Source of the DNA: Glandiceps talaboti
Lineage: Eukaryota > Hemichordata > Enteropneusta > Spengelidae
Assembly: GCF_964340395.1 (NCBI RefSeq)
Contig: NC_135549.1
Coordinates: 8,377,342 to 8,437,341 of the forward strand
Reading direction: 5' to 3'
Length of the DNA: 60,000 bases
Shown: positions 1 through 47,675 of the stretch, in pieces
How positions within the stretch are numbered: the stretch's first letter is position 1
Layout of the letters: each line of letters starts with the position of its first letter
Position numbers and translations under genes: made by a program
The notes under the pieces: generated by a model
What the model saw: only the letters and a program-made list of their open reading frames with translations
Told to the model about the DNA's origin: nothing
Database searches by the model: none

Positions 1-1579
1 GTCAGATAAAACTTGGCAAGTGAAATTTCTTGAATTTTCAGGCTGTGTTCTGGAGGTCAGAATTAGAAATATCGATTCGTTAAAACCAACATGTCAATTT
101 GTGGTAACAATACTAGTAAAACACGTGTATAATGATCCTTTTTTTTGAATATATCATATAAAATACATTAGAAAAGAATACCGTAGCTTTCAAGTTAAAA
201 AAAAATAATGTTCATGATAGTCAGATCTTTATCCCAGATCCCCCATTCAAGTCGCCGTTATGACTGTTGGAAAACAAGCAGGACCAATCTCATCATTTAA
301 ATATGAGATGACGTCATTGTATATAAGAGAACTGAGATTCACGTTATTGATTAAATGAAATATACACTGTCAGGAACAAATTTACAATCATGGTAGTCAA
401 TCTAATATCTCAATTTTAAGGTAGCATAATATGTTTTTTTAATGAAACACTGAGTAACTTAACGACTGCACTATTCCCTAACAAGTCAAAATGCCTTGTG
501 CATATACATGTAATACGTATACGTAATAGATTTGTAGTAAATTGTTGAGCTTTAATTCCCCATGAGTTCGTCAGCCACTATTCCTATATCATAAGACGTA
601 GATGACATTTTCATAGTGTGTTCTATTAAATTGTTACCATTCAAATGCCATGATGGAGTAATCCATTGTGGGCGAGAATGTTATGTGTATAGCCCATTGA
701 TTAGTCCGAAAGTGAGCTTAAATCCTTTGAATTCAGACAAAGACGATTTTTGTAGAATTACGACGATGAGAATACATACATGTACATCATAACAATCTTT
801 GGCTCTTAATACAACATAACACCTAAAGTTTGGTACAATATCGAACATTTCAAATAGCATTATAATTGCATTCTTAGATTTAAATTTATTTTGTGTTATT
901 TTGTGCATTTACTTCACAAGTATATTAAGTAGTAACGTATAGTATATGTCTTTTACTACTGTTATATATTTGCAAGTATTTTTTAAAATCTAATTTGGGG
1001 CTCATTTCCGACTTAGACTAAGACAAATTAAAACATGCGTTTGTTTGGGGGTTTTATTTGTTTGGGGATTTTATTTTATTTTACTTCAATTTTGTTAAAA
1101 TTATTTCGATCCTAAGATAAGATACTTGTCGGTCACAATACTTCCACACGAGTTTGATGAGGTGTAAAAGAGAAGTAGACGACCGCCTGCAGATTGTACT
1201 CTTGTTGTCTTAAAAAAAAACTTTTTTAAGTAACCACAGAGGAGTCAAGGACGTGAAGGTGTATACGGAATTCAATAGAAGTAAATTGTTACCATTTAAC
1301 GTTTTTGCATGCAAACAAACAAATTTAGGGTCGGGGGTCTAAATTAGGGTCGGTCGGGTTATCGGAAACACATTATTGTTTTACTTGGACTAATCTAAGG
1401 ATTTGAAGTTTCAATTCATTATACTTTCTAAAGTCAGGAAGTTAATTCTGGTCATCGAAATTACATACAGCAGACTAACTAAGACTAAATCAATGATAAA
1501 ACAGTTTTTGGTTTTTGTCTATGATGTTTTTTTTATTAAAACGATTAATGGATATTTTCCACCGCATTAATCTTCACAG
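1..1579. other. non-coding, probably intron of gene A
   Basis: I see no convincing exon here. The stretch is AT-rich. Around 1320-1372 a short motif built on TTTAGGGTCGG and GGTTATCGGAAAC resembles one at 58286-58345, so a dispersed repeat is possible. The upstream exons of gene A probably lie before the window, because its first visible exon begins in mid-codon. Confidence 0.4.
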
Positions 1580-1732
1580 AACGTTGTAGTGACCATTACT
1601 GTTTGAATGGTGGAACTTGCGAAGATGATTTTCATCTATTCCCCTCCTGTCTTTGTCCCGATGGTTTCCGAGGAAGCAAATGTGATGAACCGGAAGTGGA
1701 ATATTCTAATGGTCGCAGGAAACATCTAAAAC
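1580..1732 (+). CDS. gene A exon: EGF-like repeat
   Basis: The acceptor TTCACAG and donor C|GTAAGA frame an exon encoding an EGF module with the core CLNGGTC and the ending CLCPDGFRGSKC. All six cysteines are present. There is no obvious calcium-binding D-x-D/N-E start. Confidence 0.85.
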
Positions 1733-3215
1733 GTAAGAATCTGCTAAATGTTGTGGCACACTATCAGTTTTCATTTAGACAACTCACTCATATGAATTCG
1801 TTTTTGATAACAGACATGTTGGTTCACGGCTCAGTGAGATTGACAGTAATGGTGGTGGGAAATATTTTGGCATCATTCATCATGTGAACTCGGTATTGAC
1901 TTAATATAGTTCTCTCGCGGTTATGTCTATCCGTGTTACAATTATTTACATTTTGTTTTGTAATGAATCGGCATGGGTATAGTGTTGTCATTTAGTCTAC
2001 CGGATACAAATACATCTGTGACGGATACTCAGTGTTTCGGCGAGGTTCAATTTAGGTGGAGGGGCTATGGTGTAAGTTAGATAGTTTGGTCTTGATTTCG
2101 TTATTTGACGTTGCATCTAATCCACGCTAAACATTGCTCAATTACATAGTGATATTAATGATATTAATGTCTTATTACATTTTACAATATCTTCCATTTT
2201 TACATACCATGTCATGTAATCTATACATACATGCAATAACTATGGTAAATTGGTATAGTTAAATTTGTTACTCAAATATATCATTTCCTGTTTTCCCACA
2301 AACATTCTAGATCTTTCACCCGGCAATATTGCAGCAATAGTAATTATTGTATTTGCAACTATGGGTTTGAGTGTCGGTGTAAGATTCTTCAGAAAATGGA
2401 AGATGAGACGAATAAGAGATAGAAGACGAAGCAATCAAACGTTGAACAACAGAGCATGTAAGTATGACGTTATATGACCCCTCATTGAATAATAAAGAAT
2501 GTCGTTTCTTGTTTGAATTGGGGGGGGGGGGTAGTGTTCAGGATCGAAACTATGAGGTTACTATAATGGTGTCAAACCTATAGCTAAGTGTTAAGTGTTA
2601 CACGTAGTAGACGATGATGAACATCAAGTATGAAAATGAAACTGTTACATCACTCTATATCATTTCTGCCTGTGGGGCAACTAACCCCAGTCACAATAGC
2701 GCCCTCTATGCCAAGGTTCATATCTGAATTGATATACGTTTCACTTTTGCGTCGGAGATCATGAAATCGTTTACATTACTACAGTATAGGATAGCGTACA
2801 TGAAGTCTAAAACCCGTCAAGGTAGTGGGGTAGCAGTGCATGTGCGTAATTCAAAAGGTCGATGATTCTGACGGAAATGTGTACTCTCTGGTTATTTCTT
2901 TTAGGGATAGAGAGAAGTTCGCCACACTCTGGTGTCAATTTTGTCACTATACCGGACTTCTTACACAACCAGGATCACTCTCCGTCTCCTTCGTCTCAAA
3001 TGAGTACATCTCCTTCAGATGGCACACCATCACGATCTTACTCTTGTAGCAGTACTACAGCGCTGACATCTAACCAGAATCTAGATAATGACAATAATGC
3101 CATGGCAACAGAAGATTTACCTCCATCATACGACACAGTTATCCGTCAAAACTCTTCCTGGAAATCGAACGTCAGATTCCAAGAACTGAACTGTCGAAAT
3201 TTGGATGAGTCATAA
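1580..3215 (+). CDS. gene A: 3' end of a single-pass EGF-domain membrane protein
   Basis: Three exons (1580-1732, 2311-2457, 2905-3215) join in one frame, each junction in phase 1, to give the last 203 codons including the stop. The order is one EGF-like repeat with six cysteines, a short basic stretch, a membrane segment (IAAIVIIVFATMGLSVGV), a strongly basic stop-transfer region rich in arginine, then a serine-rich tail of about 100 residues. The tail holds LPPSYDTV, a PPxY motif of the kind bound by WW domains (Nedd4-type ligases, YAP-type adaptors). The protein is therefore a type I surface protein with an extracellular EGF and a cytoplasmic docking motif. The family is not identifiable from this end alone; a cadherin, mucin-like or Notch-ligand-like ectodomain are all possible. 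The 5' part lies outside the window. No clear AATAAA was seen close after the stop. Confidence 0.8.
2311..2457 (+). CDS. gene A exon: transmembrane segment
   Basis: This exon encodes about 18 hydrophobic residues followed by RFFRKWKMRRIRDRRRSN, a strong positive-inside stop-transfer signal. It is bounded by ATTCTAG and T|GTAAGT and is in phase with both neighbours. Confidence 0.85.
2905..3215 (+). CDS. gene A terminal exon: cytoplasmic tail with PPSY
   Basis: After the acceptor TCTTTTAG the frame runs through a Ser/Pro/Thr-rich segment to LPPSYDTVIRQNSSW and stops at 3213-3215 (TAA). The PPSY motif lies about 30 residues from the C terminus. Confidence 0.85.
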
Positions 3216-5004
3216 CGGAATGTACTTGCACTAGGTACATAATACTGTATCCCAAGTGTGCAGTTTAAGTTTAATATGCCAGTAAATATTCCTTTGTGTA
3301 TACGTGAGGCTCATTGTCAGAATAATTCGACTTTGAAAAATTGGAAAGTATGCAATTGAGAGTGAATGCCGACCTGTAGTGGTATCCTAAAACTCTTGGA
3401 TCATAGAAGTGGATAAGTTCTTCGAAGAATTACCATTTTAGCTAATTATTATATATTACGTTTGTCATTTAGCGGCTCTGCTGCTGTAGCTCTTCTTTTC
3501 TATATCAACAACTGAGACTACAGGTCAAAATGGGAAGAACATTGCCTTTTACCATGCCAATATTTACTTTTTAAACAAGTAAAGCAATCTTAACTTTTCG
3601 TCAACTCAACGTCTATCATATTTCAACGATGTTAAAGTTCAGTAATCTCAGTTATGATAATTACAAGTGTACATTGTCAGATGAAACTGATCAATACCCA
3701 GATATACAAAGTCGTTGACAGACGTTTATATGTTTACATACTTATGTGTGTTTGTCTGGCTTGTCTGGCTGGCTGGTTTGTTTGTTTGTTTGTTTGTTTG
3801 TTTGTTTGTTTGTGAGTTCAACTTCATTTGTTTCTGTATATACATGTAAAGATTTGTCATGGGTGCGTTGAGATGAATATATTTACTTCAGTGACGTATT
3901 TATATGAATCTTAATTTGGTTTAATGACATTACAACATACGCTGTACAAAAAAATTAAGTCAATTTAAAGAGTACAGATAAAATTATGTAAATTTCTATT
4001 TTAAAAAACTTGTACATGTATTATAACATTAACTAGATATAACTCAAGAACGCTAGACAGCACTGGCTCTGAAGACTATAACATGTGATCTATAGGACTG
4101 GACAAATTTCATCTCTTAACAAAGAAACAAACCTTAGTTGTTAGTTTGTTTTTAAATATCATTGTTCATTGTGACATACTATTGCGCTCTATTGAGATAG
4201 TTGGTCTTGGATGCTATTACATAACTTTAGACAATAACCTTCACCCAATGGTAAATTTATGACACAAACTTGGCAATGACACTGTGGTGTACGTATCGTA
4301 TTTAACGGGTCATCGGGGATTATACATAATAACATTTATCAGGCAACGTTTCCTTGTTTTTCTTACAAACTCTAGAATGACGAGCGCCAAACGGCAAAGG
4401 GGTACCAATTAAAATCAACAATAATAACTGTACGTGGTTTCTTTGTAGGTATGTACATGTAGCTATAGTTGGTATTTGTCTAAGCAAATAATTGTATACG
4501 CTTAACTTATTGCCGGCTCTATCTGAATCCACAATAAATTCATCTAATAATTGGAAAATGTAACATTATTATTTACAGTAGATGATTGGACTTTATGGTC
4601 GCATTTATAAGTTCATTATTTCTATTCAAATGGAATTAAATCTCACCTTAACTACGTATACACTTTGAATCTTCTGTACATGTAATTATCTACATTTAAT
4701 ATTTATATTATAAAAAGTATATATGGCAATATGAATACCAAGACCACACACCCTGGAGTAAACAACGAAAATACTAAATATATATACTAACAACCCGTAA
4801 TTATAGTTTAAGTGTACTTTTTCGGTGTTCCTAGTAATTTATAAAAAAAAAAAAAAAAGTGTACGAATTAATATACAATCCAGCAGTATGATTTGATAGA
4901 CAAAATACACAGTAATGTACAGTGCCAAGAAAGAGAGACAAGGGATGAAGGAGGGGAGGGGATTGAGAGAAGGGGGAGGATGGAGGGGTTCGTAGTTTTG
5001 TGCG
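3216..5004. other. 3' flanks of convergent genes A and B
   Basis: This non-coding stretch lies between the stop codons of gene A (+) and gene B (-), which converge here. It contains a TTTG repeat (about 3775-3812), an A-run near 4843-4858 and a GA-rich patch at 4925-4985. No gene was recognised. Confidence 0.5.
3775..3812. repeat. (TTTG)n microsatellite
   Basis: About nine uninterrupted TTTG units follow a degenerate CTGG/CTTG lead-in. Confidence 0.9.
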
Positions 5005-10959
<5,955 letters not shown>

Positions 10960-12502
10960 ATTAGGATGACAACATTGCAATACAATTTCATGCAAAATAG
11001 TTCAGATGTCTCCGATTGTGTACAAATGTCGTCTGTTTTCTCGACTTGCTAAACCTTCCGTCGAAACAACGAAACCGTAACCTCTGCCATGAATGTACCT
11101 GAGCCGATTAGATTGCACACATTATGGTTACGTTTAGTTGGGTTAATTTGAATCCCAAGTTTAAAGTAAGCCCGTTGGTCTCAGTGATGTGAAGCTCAAA
11201 TATTCCAAGTGTTAAAGTATGCTTTGTTATAGTAATTCTCAATATCGCCAGTAGTGGTATGTGCTGGCATTGTATAGTTCACACTTGCTCCGTACTATAC
11301 AATGTTGACAACCATAGATTAGTGAAAGGACTTATTATTTCAGACTTTCTTGGCTGACAATCCTGTTGCATGATGTGCAGGTGTTTCATGGCGTTCTGCA
11401 ACCTCGTTTCCGCATTTCATATTCTGTATGCGATTTTTTACTTTAGGACATAGACCGTGACTTCTGTATGTATTTTAAACATGCCTGTTACGGCTCGTTT
11501 CAAGAATTACAAACCCTGTTGGTGCTAGAAATGTCATCAAGCGTGTTCGTATTCTACCGTACACAATACGTAAACTTGGTAACAGAATATAAACAGAAAC
11601 ATGAGCTATTAGTTTGTAACAGGTGGATAATTTCAAATCTAGCCACTAAAGCAGATTGTGATTTGGGAATAAGTGGTTGACCTAGTTTCATTTCCTTTCT
11701 TTTCTTCTCTCGAGGTGAAGTATCTCATGTCGATCTTAAAGACAAATCAGCGAAATCTCAAATATGTTCCAAACATAGCATAACGTACGTACAGTGAATA
11801 AACCATCAACTAATCGTGCACATGTAAAACAAAATTTGTATTTTATTGCATAGAATCATAATATATACATAATCACACAGTATAATATATACAAATTCGA
11901 TGAAAAAGTTCGATAATAAGAATGAATACAATAGTGATATATATATCCGTAATTCATACAATCATTTAGATTGACAGGAATACAAATCCTGGCATATTCG
12001 AAAGAGGTAAAGCAGCTATGATAATTCCATGAACTTATTCTGTATCCTAACATTTCAACCCTGATTTTACTTGACTGTCTCCTTCATTTTTCTTCGAGTC
12101 CAGTTATTTTAAATCTCGTCCAAATTGTTACTTCCAAAGTCATTCAATTGAAACTCGCTTGGCACCTCTTAAATATCATGAATTAAGGTGCTTAGATAAT
12201 AAGGAGGAGTCCGTGTACTATGACGTGACTTAAACCAACCAAGATACTTACAAAGTCTGTTTGTGATAGTTGAAGGAATAAACTAAAACTAACACTCAAA
12301 ATTTGTACAGAATATTACCAATTTACAGTTTAGTCCGAATAAATAACGTGTAATAACAACCATCTCGGTTTATTGTATGATTATCCATTTAAAAAATTAA
12401 ATCAAACAAGTGGGAATTTACAGTTACCTACTTATAAACAAAACTAAAGTTGATATCATACAAGGTAGTTGTAGATCATACAGAACCAATATCTCAGAAT
12501 TG
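10960..12502. other. intergenic: 5' flank of gene B and 3' UTR of gene C
   Basis: This holds the upstream region of gene B and the likely 3' untranslated region of gene C. No further exon was recognised. Confidence 0.5.
12369..12374 (-). terminator. candidate polyadenylation signal of gene C
   Basis: AATAAA on the minus strand lies about 130 nt past the gene C stop codon. It is the closest canonical hexamer; a second lies at 11842-11847. Confidence 0.35.
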
Positions 12503-40586
<28,084 letters not shown>

Positions 40587-43145
40587 CTATTATAAATGGT
40601 AATTTAAAATAAAATAAAATGTTGACTTAGTCATGATCATGTGTGGTTCTTTCGGTAAATTACATGTAATTGCAAAAACAAACCGTAAGTAATGGAGATT
40701 ATTCACACATTTTCTTCATTTTTTTTCCAAAAACGGTATCAATTAACTAAGTTAATCTTTTTTTTTATTTTAACTACTCTTTGATCGATCGATATTGTCA
40801 CTCATCGCGGGCAAAATGAAACCTAAAAAAGAGATAGAGTAAGCCCTATTGTTGACTACGTATACTGAATTAAGGTGGTAATCACTTTGACACACATGCT
40901 GATGTAGTGATATCAAGATTTTGGACAGAAAAAAACCCGGAAAGCGGATTTGGATGAAATCCGCAATATATACAGAAAATACACCATACCTGAGAGTCTT
41001 AGGAACGCAAAGAGAGTATATATCGAGAGGAGATTTATCAACATCGTGGATTTTCATTTCTTAAAATCCATGGCTAAGACGATGTTTCAACACCAACTAT
41101 ATAGTGAAATTGTAGGTAGTGGTCGTTTGTATGCTGATTATCCAGATCTGGAAAGTCTCAAAATCACGATTGACAGTTGAATTCGTAATCACCTGAATAG
41201 TTGCACGTGTTGTGATTTGAGGACAAAGGTGTATAAAGTTACTATGCTATTAACTCATTGAATGAGTCACGACATAACCACGTACTCGAATGGCTCAAAT
41301 ATACGTAATTGGGCCAATCTTTATCGCGCATTTGAACAGTATATGTAAATACATCATTAAATACTAAAATCGTAAAAATACTGTGTTGCCCTAGACATCA
41401 ACGTTTTCAACACCTCTACGTGATTCTGGTATCGAAATAAGCTTTTCGTCAAGTTGTGGATGGAAGCCACCTGGACAGACAAGCAGTGGGAATTATATTA
41501 TTAAATCGAATTCGAGAAACTTCTTTGACTGGAATCCGATCAAGTTTACAATTGTCACCCCCCCCCCCCCCCAACACACCGTGCTTTCAATCACTTGTGG
41601 GATTGCAATCTGACATCATGTAGATGTAGCTTAGAATTCAACTTGAATTAAGTACCGGCACAGAACACAAGTACAGGCTTTGTATATTGAACCATTCTGT
41701 TGTATATGGAACCAAAATGACTCGTTGAAATTTAAAAACAAGCGTTAATCAATTTATCTAGTAGGCGTTCATTCCATTTTTAGAAAGACTTTAAAAATTG
41801 CAACGGCTCTCCTTTGACTACTTTTTTCGTATTTGACTTCTAGCTGGTTCGCCTGAGAAACTGTTCATTCATATTGTCCTGCTCTAGCTATAGCGCATGT
41901 TACTATGACATCCAAATATCTTTCATAATAAAGAGGCCGCGATACACACCATACTAGTAAGTGCTACAGAAACATTGATCAGTTTCACCTGCGGCCACGG
42001 TAAATTCTCTTGGGCATACCCTGATCAACGCCCTCTATCAAGCATGTCTAAAATACTTTTGTTTGAATAGTAACATTATTTAGACAGTTCGTCCCCATTT
42101 GTTTTCGTGCATGACAAGATACGACTGTATAGACTTATCTGAAATGTTGTGAGAAATGTCATCGATTTATACCTGAGATCACAGAGATTATCTTCTTACC
42201 ACGATTAATGGTGACTTCTCTTCATACAACAAAGTGTAAATAATGACGAAACGGTCGATCAAAACCGATAAATGCGATCAAACCAATAACTTCAACCCTT
42301 CAAATGTCACTTACTCCCAAATTTCGATATTTCAACTCCTCTCTATACATTTAACTTTTTAAACCAAAAAAACAAGAGAAACTTCAACACAAAGACAACA
42401 ATCAAATACTTTTGGGAGAATTTTATATTGGATGTTACCGTCTGCCCAGGATACGTTATGACATGTATGTAATATGTATATTAGTTATTAGTTTTTAATA
42501 CAAATTAAATATGAATGGTTTGAGAAAGGTGAATTCATTTTAGTAAATGACCGTTCTGATTGACACGTCAGATAGGGCCACGTGTTGATAACAATCAGAA
42601 TACCCTTTGAATGTCCTTTATTAGTATCTGGTTTATATATCTCTAGTAGTAAGTATTTAAGCTGTCTTGGGTTAAGTGCACTTTTTATTGTATTTTCATT
42701 ATAATGGAATTCGGTCGTTCGATATTTTCTTTTCTCTTCATTGCATTATCAGTTTTATAATGTGTATGAGGTACCGTGACTACTGACCATTGTCGGATTA
42801 AAAGGTGTCAACTACATGTAGTTCTAGCAAGATGCTTAGTTTAGACAAGTAAATTTTATTTACACTTGGCCGAACAAGGGAGGTTGGTGGCGTTATATAC
42901 ACCATGGGTACAGGTGTAAGAATGTGCTAACGGGTATTACTCTTAGCATCGGCAGAATTCTAATAGTAGTATTCTCCTTTCCGATCAAACTGTATAATGA
43001 TGTGTGTAAAAATAAGGAATCATACCACAATGATCATGATTTTTGTCACGGGGTCATGCATATTATTCGTATAAGTTTTATAACAAGCTGCTTACCGCTT
43101 CATTTAAGTTTACTTAGGGGCCTTGAGCATTTGTGTGTATTGTCT

Positions 43146-43186
43146 GTGAGTTTGTTTGTTTGTTTGTTTGTTTGTTTGTTTGTTTA
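43146..43186. repeat. (GTTT)n microsatellite
   Basis: About ten GTTT units. Confidence 0.9.
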
Positions 43187-45513
43187 AGTCCATTATGGAC
43201 TCTACTCATCCATGCAAAGAGATATAATATTGCTGCGGTGGGATTTTGTTGACAATTTGAACGGACAATTTGTTGGGGTTGTTGACCAATTCACCTACGG
43301 TTTGTTGAGGTTATCGACCAATTCAAAATAAAAATCTATATTTTACTGTGCACTAATTATTATTCTTCGAACAACTCCACATCACATACCAATGACTATT
43401 GAATTACTACAGATCTCGTCGTCCGGTAAACAGTAATGTGCTTACACGGCTTACAGAGACAATTTGACTTGAAAAGAATAACGGTCACAAAGCTTGGGGA
43501 TTATCAAGATAAAGAAACCGCAAAATACGACGTTCCTTTATTAAAGGGGAAGAAAAAGCGATTGACGCAGCTGTGCGATATCGTTTCAAAAGCTATCACA
43601 AAAGTTGTAAATGAAAAAGTAAGAAGTACAAGCCCAGTTTGACTACAGAGTAATATAATTTAATGATACCGTGACGTTATTGCCGAAATTGTTAGAACAC
43701 GTACTAAAGATGTCTATGACTAAAGAAACTATCTGTTGATCAATCATCCAAACATGTACAATAAATGATAGCACTGGCGTGATAGTGATCATGGTCACCA
43801 TGTAAGTCAAGAAGTTTTCCATTTAAGGGGAGACAGTGTTGTTGTGTAAAGTGCGCTAACGATTAAACTCGACGACGTTGCTAAAACCGTGAGTAAAGGT
43901 TGACCGAGAAACTTCATATTGGCGTTAACTACGCCACTCTGTCGTGGCACATTCATCGTCCATGGTTAACAAATTGAGAAGAGTCTAGAGTGATTACTTT
44001 ACCAATTGTCTGCGTACACAATGATGTATTCGTTTGACATATACAATGGGTCCAAACACTCTTCCCGTTATCATCAAAAGTACGTACCGGTGAAATCAAT
44101 TGAACGGCCCATTAATTAACTGGTATACAATGCTATTGTCACTCGGGATGAAAAGCAATTGTCCAGGACAAAATCAAGTGACGTCGCTCGTTCGCATATA
44201 CGACGTCGTCCTCATGCAACCTGGAGACTATAGAAAAGCTATTCAGTTCACTTATATTATAACAGACAATAGCGGTGGCTTCACAGCTTTAGTTGGTGTC
44301 ATCTTTCAGTCTATTCATATGCGTGGTAATACAACCAGTGTGAAAGTTGCTGTGTTTTATACTTGGATATTTAAACTCGAATACAAAGTTTTCGGGGGAA
44401 GAGGGAAGTTACTACAACTTTAATTTCTCATCCAGTTTCGCCAACGAAACTTATTAGGTAAGTTTTGATCTAGTTTTTACGGTGTTAGCCGTAGTTATAA
44501 GCATGACGTTATCGTCGCGTTGAAGTTAACATCTGAAATGTTTCTTCCATTAAACAACGTTGTAACAAAACAAGATTGAGCCTTGTCGCGAAATTCGTAT
44601 ATAAAAAGTTTGAATTTCGAGTATCATCTCAGGGCAGCCGTTTAGTTTTACCGAATTTTGAAATTTCTATTATCTAATACATACAGTTTTGAAATTATGC
44701 TAACTAATTGCGAACCGTATAAAGTTGATATAAAACCGACAACAATCAGAAAATCGTTGTCAATAAAGCATGATCATGTAGACACTTGCAAGCCTCAGAA
44801 TGTGACATCGATGTTCCCAAAGTCATCAAAAACTTAAACGTTTTAGATTTCGAAATCCGTGTCATTTTTTCGATGTGTGAGTTCGCAATGAAGGTGGGTT
44901 CGCAATTATGATCTCAAAAACCACTAAAAATCGTGGACGCGATTAGTTCGAATTTAAAGGTTTTGTGTCAGCCTAACACGTACCGTGAGTCGCAAGACGC
45001 GTACGACAGGTTGCGCAACAGGGGGGAGGGGGCAGACAAAACAGTCGTATATTATTAAGCACGGAGTTTGTCATCGAATAAGTCGTAATTCGTGAAGTTA
45101 TAGTGGACTAGTATGGAAAATAATCAAATCCAAAAACATCAAAATGAATTAAAATGCGACCAACGTTAACTTCTCGAAATATCATAAACAGTTTTCTGTT
45201 CTTTTCACATGAATTTTTATTTCACCATGTCGACGTCTCCATTTATATACTCGGACTAAATGTGAACTTAGTCTAATAACGTTCCTTACTACAAAAGCAA
45301 AATAATAAGTACCATAAAGCTAGCAAATTAGAGGGAATTATTTTTACTAAAGTGTTTTGTTAATTTATGAAAGTTTTACCCCCAGTAAAGCAAAACCAAA
45401 TCTTTCATCCACACCTATGGACTTATTCAACAGCTTAAGTTTTGCTCAATATCAATTGTGTGTAGTGTTTGAAAAGTATAATTTCTATGTTGATAGAGTA
45501 ACCTAAACATACG

Positions 45514-45514
<1 letters not shown>

Positions 45515-45550
<36 letters not shown>

Positions 45551-45600
45551 GTGTGTGTGTGTGTGCGTGCGTGTGTGTGCGTGCGTGTGTGTACGTGCGC
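45515..45600. repeat. (GT)n with GC interruptions
   Basis: GT dinucleotide tract broken by GCGT steps. Confidence 0.9.
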
Positions 45601-45663
45601 CTGTTTGTTGTGTGCGTGTATACACACACACGGTTCATGAGTAAATAAAAAAATAATAATAAT

Positions 45664-45664
45664 G

Positions 45665-45759
<95 letters not shown>
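45664..45759. repeat. (TA)n microsatellite
   Basis: About 48 uninterrupted TA units, likely unstable and cruciform-prone. Confidence 0.95.
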
Positions 45760-45761
<2 letters not shown>

Positions 45762-46676
45762 TCGTGAGTGGAATTTACTTTGACTTTACATTCTTATCAA
45801 GACAATGCTCAAGTCTTGAAGAGAACGAAAATCCAAGTTTTCACTGAGTATTCATCATTTCATCATTTCTGCTTAACTAATCACTAATGATTGACTTGTT
45901 ATTGAATAATATGTCCAGAAACCTACCTAAACGTTTATTTTACCTTTTCAACATTCACCGTACTTTGTTTGGACGGCGTAGACTTTGGCTGCACAGGGGG
46001 GGGGGGGTTCAAACATTCCATACTGTATACTGAAATGTACAAATTAGTCATATACACATTGAAATTTGCTCTGGAAATGTTGCTGTTCTAAAGGAATGTT
46101 ATCTCAGTGAAAACGTGCGAACTTTCCAAGGTCGGGCATTTAATGACGTTGGACTTTGTTACGGTATGCAAACTATATTTCATGATATGAAATACACGTA
46201 TCGTATCTAAGACAACACCAACTTTTATTACTGCAACCTTTTCTCTTCTATCAAAGTTTCATAACAAACTTCATTAACTAGTTTCTAATTTCATGTGCGA
46301 ATGCGTAACGAATGGACTTAATAATCACAAGCATGGTCGCGCATGCGTGGTTTCTTTGTGACGCATAAAGTCCAAATCATAAGGTTCGCGTGCTTTCGGA
46401 ACCGATTTTGTTGTTAGGGGAAATGTCACATCAGAGGTAGACCTTTGAACATCTATCATCTCTTATCCACGCGAATAGTACAATTACCCCAGTGACAGTG
46501 TGAGAAAGTAATTGAATTGATGACAGATAATAAAAAGTTGTGTGAAGTTGATGATGTGGCATTTGTTAGTTACGTTAATACACACAGATAGTCAGTTTAA
46601 CAGTGTGGATAGAAGCCGTTGTTATTTTTTTATCGGGAGTCAAAAAACATAGACAGATTGACATCGACGGCAAGGG

Positions 46677-46893
46677 ACATACATACATACATACATACAT
46701 ACATACATACATACATACATACATACATACATACATACATACATACATACGTACTTACACACACATACATACACACACACATACATACACACACACACAC
46801 ATACATACATACATACATACATACATACATACATACATACATACATACATACATACATACATACATACATACATACATACATACATACATACA
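46677..46893. repeat. (ACAT)n microsatellite with ACAC interruptions
   Basis: Two ACAT blocks are separated by an ACAC/CATAC stretch at about 46750-46800. Confidence 0.95.
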
Positions 46894-47675
46894 CACACAC
46901 ACATGGTGGCAGGTTAGTTCATTTCATTTAGTCAAAATGTGGAAAAGAACTGTATTCATTCAATCTTACTATCTTAAAGTGTAGCATGTACACTTTCTCA
47001 TGGTTTCTGCGTGGTTGTCTCAAACCGATCGAGTCGGTGAACGTCACGCTAACTTGTATATGTAGAGGGTTATGTTTGTGATGACAGTGGCGTTTACTAT
47101 TCATCACAACACACAACTTTAATCTTAGCTGTAGTTTCATTCTGACTGTCTAAACAAACAACCTGAGAAAAAAAGGACACCTTATACAGTGAATATTATA
47201 CTTTCCATGACTCAGGAGAGAAAAGTCATATGATGAATATGCATGATCTCATTTTATATGACCGTCATTTGTTGATTTCATGTAGGTGTCAGTTGTAATA
47301 TAGATGATTGTTTTCTTTATTACAGTCGATTTAATCAGATATCGTCGAAACTATGTCATGCGTGTATTTTATACTATACACTTCAGGCATGACAACCAAA
47401 TGAAATTGCGAGAAATACAACATGTAAAACTGAAACCATTGCAGTCTGGTATAAATACACGTGCATCAAGTTTTTGTCATCAATGACTTCAGTGGTAACA
47501 GTGTTTTAAGATACATGTAATTAGTTATTGTTTGTTTTCAATTCAAGTGGAATACGTCGACACGTCTGAAGTGTTGCCCTTTAAATTCCCCTCCATTACA
47601 TTGCAGTATCAACGATACATGTGACATATATAATTTCAGTGGAAATGATTGTAATTTTCGATTTTGTATTATTAT

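Larger units (their letters stand above)
40587..47675. other. intergenic region between divergent cadherin genes C and D
   Basis: About 7 kb with no convincing gene. It should contain the first exon and promoter of gene C. It holds (GTTT)n at 43146-43186, (GT)n near 45515-45600, (TA)n at 45664-45759, (ACAT)n at 46677-46893, and homopolymer C and G runs near 41560 and 46000. Confidence 0.5.

Noticed and set aside
40770-41057. Candidate first exon of gene C on the minus strand
   Set aside because: It has a donor-like site, but the encoded N terminus is charged and not a signal peptide, and the phase does not fit.
43436-43642. 68-residue plus frame rich in Lys
   Set aside because: No domain, splice context or neighbour support; compatible with chance.
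44100-44423. 107-residue plus frame
   Set aside because: No recognisable motif and no supporting splice sites.
46603-46984. HTYI-repeat frames on both strands
   Set aside because: They are translations of the ACAT repeat.
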